Part shown: piece after piece, positions 6,975 to 11,461 of the stretch
How positions within the stretch are numbered: the stretch's first letter is position 1
How the letters are laid out: each line of letters starts with the position of its first letter
Assembly: GCA_900755995.1 (NCBI GenBank)
Contig: CAAEIM010000226.1
Coordinates: 1-11,461 of the forward strand
Direction: 5' to 3'
Source: Clostridia bacterium
GTDB lineage: Bacteria > Bacillota > Clostridia > Oscillospirales > Acutalibacteraceae
DNA: 11,461 nucleotides
Notes under the pieces: generated by a model
Told to the model about the DNA's origin: nothing
Seen by the model: the letters and a program-made list of their open reading frames with translations, nothing else
Databases searched by the model: none
Program-made: the position numbers and the translations under genes

Positions 6975-7275
6975 TCATATATTACATTCTTTCCAATGGT
7001 AGTTGCAATCGCAAGTGTACGAATCCCAATCGTGCATATGGTCAGACGGAGAACACATAAGATTGTTTATACAGCACATTAACAAAGTATCATTCTCTGT
7101 AACACCGCTTGGAAGTGTTTTACCCTCGGGCAATTTCGCTTTTATTGCCGACACAGGAATAAAAATGCTTTCGTCGTCGGTTCCGATTAACTCACCGCTT
7201 TCGTCATAAAAGCTTGCTACGCACGGTGTACCTAAGGAAATAGTTGTATTTTTTATTACAAAGAAAGCATAAAAG

Positions 7276-7616
7276 TCATATTTCTTCCGTATCGGTAAAT
7301 GTTTTAAGCTCTGTCAGCTTAGTACCATAATAATCTTCTTCCATTGAAAACATAAAGTTCTTGAAAGAATCGGGATCTGCTGTCGCCATGTCACCATAAT
7401 AGTTAAGCCACTGCCAACCGAGAAGCTCACAATCGAAGTTGCCGCTGTATGTAATGTTGCCTTGCGGAGCAGCACCGGGTCGTGGGTAGACTAAATTTTT
7501 AATGGTTATGCTGTAATCAGCCGCACTTGCCGATAGCATTGAAAGCGGCAAAGCCGAAATGCAGATAAGCAAGCTAAGGCATATACTTATTACTTTTTTG
7601 ATACTTTGGTTTTCAT
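7276..7616 (-). pseudogene. Dockerin protein pseudogene, N-terminal piece
   Basis: This piece carries the start codon and the signal peptide. From the ATG at 7616 the frame reads MKTKVSKK and then stops. One base over, it continues VISICLSLLICISALPLSMLSASA, a normal Sec signal peptide with an ASA cleavage site, followed by DYSITIKNLVYPRPGAAP. The break is at the A run 7594-7599. A gene finder may instead propose a TTG start at 7572, but that codon lies inside the signal peptide and has no ribosome site. The piece ends at TGA 7278-7276 because of a second frameshift; the next frame continues YDFYAFFVIKN. Confidence 0.75.
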
Positions 7617-7669
7617 AAAAATCCTCCTCAAAAGTATTTATTTATGTTTCTGCATTGTTTTTCGTCTTA

Positions 7670-8053
7670 TCAGAGAGTATCAACAACTGCCGACAAATAG
7701 GTGGCAGATACCGAGCCGTAAAGGAAATTATCTATCAGTCCGTCCTTTTTCGCACGGCGAACCTTATCGGCTAATTTTTTATCTGTGTTTTCGTCTACCA
7801 CGAGAACGATTTTACAATCGGGGCAATATGATTTTACTTTGTCACGGATTTTCATTCGCTCTTCAATTTTCCACGGTGTGTAGGCTGTGACCTCCATAAT
7901 CAGAACATTCGCTTGTGTATCGGCGCACATATCCGATGTTTTGTCGGGACTTTCACTCGGAAAAACCTCAAAATTCGAATCAAAATTCCGCAAAGCAGTT
8001 GCAATGGCGTCGGCAAACAAAGCGTTTTGCATATCTACAACGACTCTCTTCAT
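7670..8053 (-). CDS. Stand-alone receiver-like protein with Asp-to-Glu change (127 aa)
   Basis: The whole length is one receiver-like domain, with no output domain. Strand 1 is KRVVVDMQ, with a single acidic residue D7 where active receivers have a pair. The phosphoacceptor position reads VLIMEV, giving Glu54 instead of Asp. The strand 4 end is KIVLVVDENT, where the usual Thr/Ser switch is displaced. The conserved Lys after strand 5 is replaced in NFLYGSVS (Tyr112). It is therefore unlikely to be phosphorylated in the usual way; Glu can mimic the phosphorylated state in some receivers. A strong ribosome site (AAGAGGAGGTGGTTTA) supports the ATG. It lies 53 nt upstream of the decayed dockerin gene and downstream of a small lipoprotein. 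It may bind a partner constitutively, but that is inference. Confidence 0.82.
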   Translation of the reverse strand: MKRVVVDMQNALFADAIATALRNFDSNFEVFPSESPDKTSDMCADTQANVLIMEVTAYTPWKIEERMKIRDKVKSYCPDCKIVLVVDENTDKKLADKVRRAKKDGLIDNFLYGSVSATYLSAVVDTL

Positions 8054-8153
8054 TAAACCACCTCCTCTTACTTATTCAAATAATTTGCATCATTTATTGA
8101 AGGCTCAAAATTTACCCCCAAATATCATAATAAAATTCACTTTGTTTTGGAAA

Positions 8154-8175
8154 GAGGGTTGCCGAAGCAAGCCTC
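8154..8175 (-). terminator. UUCG-capped hairpin after the 8202-8612 lipoprotein gene
   Basis: On the minus strand GAGGCTTGC and GCAACCCTC form a stem with one C-C mismatch, capped by TTCG closed by a C-G pair, a very stable tetraloop. It starts 27 nt after the gene's stop. The following bases are TTTCCAAAAC, a weak U tract. It may be a partial terminator that sets different levels for the lipoprotein and the receiver-like gene downstream. Confidence 0.5.
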
Positions 8176-8201
8176 CAAATAATATATTGTTGTAGTTTAA
8201 T

Positions 8202-8612
8202 TTATATGTTTATGGCTCCGCAGGCATTCAGCTTGCCGTCAACAAACCATACATTCAGCGAAGCTTTGTCATCACCGTCAACATACCAAATATAAAGCTC
8301 AGCCTGCTGGGAATCGTCATAGCGGTACTCTGATGCATCTACACCGATGTGTTCCTTAATATCATTATATGTCAGGTTTGCCTGTTCAGTGCCTTCAAAG
8401 TAGTTCAAGCCGCCTAAGTAGGTTTGAGCAGTTTCTCTGAGTACGTCAGCACTTGCTCTTTCAGTACTCATAGGCTGTGCCTCTGTGGACTTCATATCGA
8501 GATTGTAGGCATTGCTGTTTTCCGAGTTGCCGCCGCTTCCGCCGCTTTCGCCGCATGCAGCAAATGAAAATACCATCACTATGCTTATCATTAAAATCAG
8601 AAACTTTTTCAT
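8202..8612 (-). CDS. Small lipoprotein of unknown function (136 aa)
   Basis: The signal peptide (MKKFLILMISIVMVFSFAAC, Cys20) is followed by a Gly/Ser/Asn linker (about 21-38). The C-terminal domain (about 55-136) includes TYNDIKEHIGVDASEY, ELYIWYVDGDDKASLNVWFVDGKL and a final ACGAINI. The pattern of a short helix, then IGV, then strands with an aromatic YxW and xVxFxDGKL, resembles small BLIP/SmpA-like folds, but this is a weak impression. The start is set by ACGGAGGTATTCAA before the ATG. It is the first gene after the palindrome and promoter near 8770-8821, and so the most direct candidate target of the neighbouring two-component system. Confidence 0.87.
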   Translation of the reverse strand: MKKFLILMISIVMVFSFAACGESGGSGGNSENSNAYNLDMKSTEAQPMSTERASADVLRETAQTYLGGLNYFEGTEQANLTYNDIKEHIGVDASEYRYDDSQQAELYIWYVDGDDKASLNVWFVDGKLNACGAINI

Positions 8613-8770
8613 TTGAATACCTCCGTTAAGTAAAATATTTTAAATCTGATTATGACCTTTCAGACCGTTTCTGCGGTTATTCCCTGAACGGGATTATGTT
8701 CTTAAATACGAGTCATACATATCTGCAATGACTCTACTCTCGAAAACACCTCCTGTTATATTATTTTGTC
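8613..8770 (-). other. Long leader of the 8202-8612 gene
   Basis: If transcription starts near 8770, the leader is about 158 nt. It contains an orphan Shine-Dalgarno (AGGAGGTG, minus strand 8754-8747) with no start at a usable distance. It also has two small hairpins, TCCC/GGGA (8681-8693) and ACCG/CGGT (8664-8677). An alternative pairing of TTCAG (8659-8663) with CTGAA (8684-8688) would exclude or pseudoknot with the first. I recognise no known riboswitch class. Confidence 0.4.
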
Positions 8771-8776
8771 ACTTTT

Positions 8777-8782
8777 ATTATA
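8777..8782 (-). promoter_or_regulatory. Promoter -10 box upstream of the 8202-8612 gene
   Basis: The minus strand reads TTGTATAATAAAAG, with a perfect TATAAT at 8782-8777, predicting a start near 8770. The -35 position at 17-bp spacing (8805-8800) is ATGTGC, matching TTGACA at only two bases, and neighbouring spacings are little better. A consensus -10 with no -35 is typical of activator-dependent promoters. The palindrome at 8804-8821 overlaps the missing -35. Confidence 0.6.
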
Positions 8783-8803
8783 CAAGGAACTTTTGGGTTG
8801 CAC

Positions 8804-8821
8804 ATCACCCATATGGGTGAT
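8804..8821. promoter_or_regulatory. 18-bp perfect palindrome, likely operator
   Basis: ATCACCCATATGGGTGAT is perfectly self-complementary over 18 bp. Its centre lies at about -42.5 relative to the start predicted from the TATAAT at 8777-8782. This is where class II activators bind, overlapping the -35 region. NarL-type regulators bind inverted heptamers such as TACCCAT; the half-site CACCCAT is similar but the two halves abut with no spacer. The response regulator encoded at 8892-9530 is the nearest candidate. The palindrome is seen; binding is inferred. Confidence 0.65.
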
Positions 8822-8836
8822 TTTTCATAAATTTTT

Positions 8837-8873
8837 GAAAAAAATATCCCCGAATTTATTAAAAAACTCGGGG
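8837..8873 (-). terminator. Intrinsic terminator of the two-component operon
   Basis: On the minus strand CCCCGA pairs with TCGGGG, the stem continues with three T-A pairs after one mismatch, and ATATTTTTTTC follows directly. It begins 18 nt after the TAG of the response regulator gene. Stem plus U tract make it a standard Rho-independent terminator that separates this operon from the lipoprotein promoter beyond it. Confidence 0.88.
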
Positions 8874-8891
8874 TTTTAGTATAAGTATAAG

Positions 8892-9530
8892 CTATTTATT
8901 ATCCTCGGGAATGCTGGGAATAATGAATTTTTTGTTGGTAACAGCAATGGCAAGACGGGTTTTGTTAGAATAGCCTGTTCTTTGCAGAATGTGCGAAACA
9001 TGGGTTTTGACCGTATTGACAGATACGCACAGCTTCTCTGCAATCTCACTGTATTCCAGACCGTCGCATACAAGGCGAAGCACCTCTATTTCCTTTGCCG
9101 TAAACTCGGCACTGCTGGCATGACCTAATTGGACAACGGGTGACTTATTGGGGAAAATATGTTCTCCCGACATTGTACGGTCAATCACATCAATCAGCGT
9201 TTCCCGGCTTACATCCTTGTACCAGAAGCTGTCTACTCCTGAGGCTTTGGCACGATCGAGATAGCCTACCTCGACCATAGATGTCACGATAATAATTTTT
9301 ATGTCCGGAAACTGCTTTTTAATTTCTGCGGCGGCGTCAATTCCGTCCTTGCTGCCTGTTGTGCATACATCCATCAGAACAAGATCGATATGCTGCCGCT
9401 GACATTTTAAAATGGCAAGCTCTGCACTGCTTATGCTTGCCGCAAGCTCATAACTGCCGCTGTCGGAAAGCGTGCGTTCCATATTCTCACGCGGCATACG
9501 CTGATCCTCTACTATTAGCACCTTCTTCAT
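8892..9530 (-). CDS. NarL/FixJ-family response regulator (212 aa)
   Basis: The N-terminal receiver domain (about 1-125) has all the key residues: E8-D9 acidic pair, phosphoacceptor D54 in LVLMDV, T83 at the end of IIIVTS and K105 in FWYKD. The C-terminal part (about 143-205) is a LuxR-type helix-turn-helix: FTAKEIEVLRLVCDGL, SEIAEKLCVSVNTVKTHVSHIL and a final helix. It should be phosphorylated by the kinase encoded just upstream and bind DNA as a dimer. Its ATG overlaps the kinase stop codon (ATGA), and the ribosome site AAAGGAGGGAACAGA lies inside the kinase gene, so translation is probably coupled. A terminator follows. The palindrome at 8804-8821 is the obvious nearby candidate site. Confidence 0.95.
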   Translation of the reverse strand: MKKVLIVEDQRMPRENMERTLSDSGSYELAASISSAELAILKCQRQHIDLVLMDVCTTGSKDGIDAAAEIKKQFPDIKIIIVTSMVEVGYLDRAKASGVDSFWYKDVSRETLIDVIDRTMSGEHIFPNKSPVVQLGHASSAEFTAKEIEVLRLVCDGLEYSEIAEKLCVSVNTVKTHVSHILQRTGYSNKTRLAIAVTNKKFIIPSIPEDNK

Positions 9531-10819
9531 TCTGTTCCCTCCTTTGATTTCGGCACGGTCACTGTCAGTGCAAAGACAGGCTTTGACTGTATTTCCATAG
9601 TACCTCCCAGATTTGTAATATGGTTGTAAAGATTCAGCAGTCCGCCTTTTGGCGTTACTTTACTTTCGGGAGGTTTTCCGTTGTTTGTAATGCGTATTGA
9701 ACCAGAACAGTCATCATTATGTATATCAATAGTAAGCTTTGTTGCATCTGCATGACGAACGCTGTTTGTAAGGCACTCACGCATTGCTATTAAAAACACC
9801 CTGTACTGCTCCTGCTGTAACGGCAATTCTCCGTTAAGCTCTGCTTTTACACCGATTGTATCGGCATCATGCATAAATTCTGCAAGCTCGCCACGTTCCA
9901 ATGGATATTCATTATCATTTTTAATTGCGCTTACTGCTTTTTGAAACAGACTTACTGCGTCAGCGGTTTCTTCCGTAGTCTGCTCCTGCTGTAAAATCTG
10001 ACGCATTGCAATTATCCCTGCACTCATATGGTCGTGAAGTCCTGTTTTAGCCGCCAGTAATTCCTTTTCCTTTGTCATAGTTGAAACATTATCCGAAAGA
10101 ACCTTTAAATCACGGGAAATTTTTTCGAGCTGTATGGTCTGTTCCTTTAGTTTCAAGTTCTTTTCATAAAGCTCTGTCACATCGGAAAATATGACCTCTG
10201 TATAGACAACACCGTCACAAGCAGTTATATCTGTCTGAGAATAACGCCACGCCTTTCCATTCGGGAAAAGATAAGTTTGTCTGACATCGGAGGGCCTGAT
10301 TATACCGCTTTTTGTATCGCACTCCTCCAGAGCGTTCTGTAATTCGTCGAATGACTGCATATCGCTTTGCGCCAGACTGCGGAACAGTCGATGCATTTGA
10401 AGATTGCACAGCTTGACAGCACCTGACGGAGCAAAATAACAAATTGCGCTCGGAAGTGTATCTATTGCCTGCTTGACAGAACTGCGGCTGAGATTTTTAC
10501 CTCTTTGACGATATTCGACCACAGCTTCACAAATCAGCAGTACACTTGATACTCCGACAATGCACCACAGCAGCCACATCGGCAATGGCATCAGGATTTC
10601 GTACGGCTGTTGTATATTAATATTTCTGAACGCTTCTCCCAATATTGATATCAGTGCAAACAGAATCAGGAAAAGACCGACATTCAAACATCTGTTACAT
10701 TTACTTTGAAATCTGTAATTAGATACAATTAAATAAAATAAGTTTACGATTAGCAAAAAGAAAAGACAAACCATAAACAAGGATTGCTCTGCTGACGATG
10801 CCTGATAAAAGGTAGTCAC
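9527..10819 (-). CDS. Membrane sensor histidine kinase (430 aa)
   Basis: Three hydrophobic segments are seen at about 13-33, 45-62 and 78-100, with short loops, so there is almost no external sensor domain. A PAS-like region (about 115-215, ending VIFSDVTELYEKN) is followed by a coiled coil (about 216-257). The phosphoacceptor segment is LHDHMSAGIIAMR, with H262 the likely site. The GHKL ATPase domain has an N box with E348 and N352 (RECLTNSVRHADA). Its G1 box reads ITNNGKPP, with Asn in the usual Asp position, and the G2-like part is KGGLLNLYNHI. It starts at GTG, supported by GGCAGGTGAACAGTC upstream and by a 4-base overlap (GTGA) with the preceding gene. It is NarX/DegS-like in general plan. 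The signal sensed is unknown, probably at or in the membrane. Confidence 0.93.
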   Translation of the reverse strand: MTTFYQASSAEQSLFMVCLFFLLIVNLFYLIVSNYRFQSKCNRCLNVGLFLILFALISILGEAFRNINIQQPYEILMPLPMWLLWCIVGVSSVLLICEAVVEYRQRGKNLSRSSVKQAIDTLPSAICYFAPSGAVKLCNLQMHRLFRSLAQSDMQSFDELQNALEECDTKSGIIRPSDVRQTYLFPNGKAWRYSQTDITACDGVVYTEVIFSDVTELYEKNLKLKEQTIQLEKISRDLKVLSDNVSTMTKEKELLAAKTGLHDHMSAGIIAMRQILQQEQTTEETADAVSLFQKAVSAIKNDNEYPLERGELAEFMHDADTIGVKAELNGELPLQQEQYRVFLIAMRECLTNSVRHADATKLTIDIHNDDCSGSIRITNNGKPPESKVTPKGGLLNLYNHITNLGGTMEIQSKPVFALTVTVPKSKEGTE

Positions 10820-11461
10820 GACTGTTCACCTGCCTTTTTTGCTCGGAGCGTAAAACGCCATACGCCGTCATCAAAACAACTGCTTTCTGCAAGCTCGAAA
10901 AAATCATCAAGCAGACTTTCGCACTCCACTTCCAGATGAAAGATGACAGAATCCTTAAGGCTGCGGGCTTTCAGCCAAACTGAACGCATATCATCTATGG
11001 CGGCTTCCGTCACTGATTCAAAAAAGTCATACACACGAATAGCGTCCGTTGTATCAATTTTTTTGTTACTCGGAATATCAATAGCGCACTCCACACCCAT
11101 AAGCTCAAGATTTGCAAAGGATTCTTCAAGGCACAGTGACAGTTCCGCCGTATCGGTTGTTGCTGATTTCTCGCCGATAAACATTAAGTTGCCCCTGCGT
11201 TTTATGTATGCGCCTATTACTGCAATTTTTGCAAGAAGACTGCGGCGTTTTTCATAATTTGTTTCCGTATTGTACTGAGCAAAAAGACTGTCAAGCAAAT
11301 CAATCTGGTGTGCAGTCTGATCCTGCAAAAGATCATACAGACGGTTTTTTTCCTGTAGGGTATTTATTTTAAGCTTTGTACGATAGTTTTCCTGCTCAAG
11401 AAGATTGCTTTCTGCAATTGTCTCTTTATTTTCCTCAAGCTCTTTGAGCAAAGCGGCTATA
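10816..11461 (-). CDS. Kinase-like protein with degenerate ATPase domain, C-terminal part
   Basis: The frame is open to the window edge, where it reads IAALLKELEENK, so the N terminus lies outside; a TTG at 11451 is not a credible start. The visible part begins with a coiled coil (LEENKETIAESNLLEQENYRTK...). A helical segment in the place of a dimerisation/phosphoacceptor domain follows, with NRLYDLLQDQTAHQIDLLDSL and then IAVIGAYIKRRGNLMFI. The C-terminal part has the spacing of a GHKL ATPase (ESFANLELMGVECAIDI, YDFFESVTEAAIDDM), but the N-box Asn and glycine boxes are absent. It likely lacks kinase activity and may be a membrane partner or regulator of the true kinase, with which it overlaps by four bases. 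This role is inference. Confidence 0.82.
   Translation of the reverse strand, partial: IAALLKELEENKETIAESNLLEQENYRTKLKINTLQEKNRLYDLLQDQTAHQIDLLDSLFAQYNTETNYEKRRSLLAKIAVIGAYIKRRGNLMFIGEKSATTDTAELSLCLEESFANLELMGVECAIDIPSNKKIDTTDAIRVYDFFESVTEAAIDDMRSVWLKARSLKDSVIFHLEVECESLLDDFFELAESSCFDDGVWRFTLRAKKAGEQS

Larger units (their letters stand above)
4843..7616 (-). pseudogene. Decayed gene for a secreted beta-helix/dockerin protein
   Basis: Read through its lesions, this is one coding sequence of 924 residues starting at an ATG (7616-7614) with a strong GAGGAGGA ribosome site. Four lesions break it. A six-A run at 7594-7599, where seven would keep the frame, shifts the signal peptide into an early stop. 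One extra base at about 7281-7284 gives a stop at 7276. A TGA at 6977-6975 replaces the second Cys codon of an ECNxCGKK motif. One missing base lies at about 5899-5906. The three indels plus the 2774-nt length restore exactly 925 codons including the stop. Order of parts: signal peptide (to about 31), an N-terminal region, a Cys/His-rich HW.EC..CGKK segment (about 200-225), a right-handed beta-helix (about 300-570), two beta-sandwich-like repeats, and a type I dockerin. The genes around it are intact, which favours real decay over general sequencing error. Confidence 0.85.

Noticed and set aside
6930..6980. Possible selenocysteine codon (TGA at a Cys position)
   Set aside because: The same gene carries three frameshifts, and I see no clear stem-loop directly after the TGA. 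Nonsense mutation is simpler; it is kept only as a low-priority check.
7003..7209. Plus-strand open frame of 68 codons across the decayed gene
   Set aside because: It is opposite the reconstructed dockerin reading frame, and no start signal supports it.
7606..8195. Overlapping plus-strand open frames
   Set aside because: They lie antisense to the receiver-like gene, lack ribosome sites and have no recognisable domains.

Overview
All real genes in this window lie on the minus strand, so the transcripts run from position 11461 towards 1. The sequence suggests a low-to-medium G+C gut clostridium of the Ruminococcus / Eubacterium siraeum kind. The reasons are a type I dockerin with IDDATLIQKYLAG-type repeats, several small Firmicutes-style lipoproteins, proteins of the DUF4428, DUF6935 and DUF5067 kinds, and strong AGGAGG ribosome sites. 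This is recognition from memory, not a database result.

Layout in transcription order. (1) 11461-8837 is a two-component operon. It starts with the end of a kinase-like protein with a degenerate ATPase domain, continues with a complete membrane histidine kinase and a NarL/FixJ-type response regulator, and ends in a clear terminator. Both junctions are 4-base stop/start overlaps. (2) 8821-8613 is a regulatory region. It holds a perfect 18-bp palindrome centred near -42 of a promoter with a consensus -10 but no recognisable -35, followed by a leader of about 158 nt. (3) 8612-7670 encodes a small lipoprotein and a stand-alone receiver-like protein whose phosphoacceptor Asp is replaced by Glu. 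(4) 7616-4843 is a decayed gene for a large secreted beta-helix/dockerin protein, with three frameshifts and one nonsense codon. (5) 4826-4338 is a lipoprotein gene. (6) 4261-1124 is a run of mostly unassigned small genes: a cytosolic protein, a four-helix membrane protein, a zinc-ribbon protein with a Q/N-rich tail, a DUF6935-like protein and a DUF5067-like lipoprotein. (7) 1003-353 is a further lipoprotein with its own promoter. It is followed by a 14-bp hairpin and by a truncated, nearly identical copy of the 3' end of the DUF5067-like gene.

How it may fit together (inference). The response regulator is a good candidate to activate the promoter at 8777-8782, because the palindrome sits where a class II activator would bind. 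That would place the small lipoprotein, and possibly the receiver-like protein and the now broken dockerin gene, under its control. The lipoprotein end of the window shows recent duplication and possible replacement of the middle of one copy. I saw no rRNA, tRNA, CRISPR array, transposase or integrase. I found no clearly new multi-gene system. The best leads are the palindrome/promoter pair, the Asp-to-Glu receiver, the decayed dockerin gene and the duplicated lipoprotein fragment.
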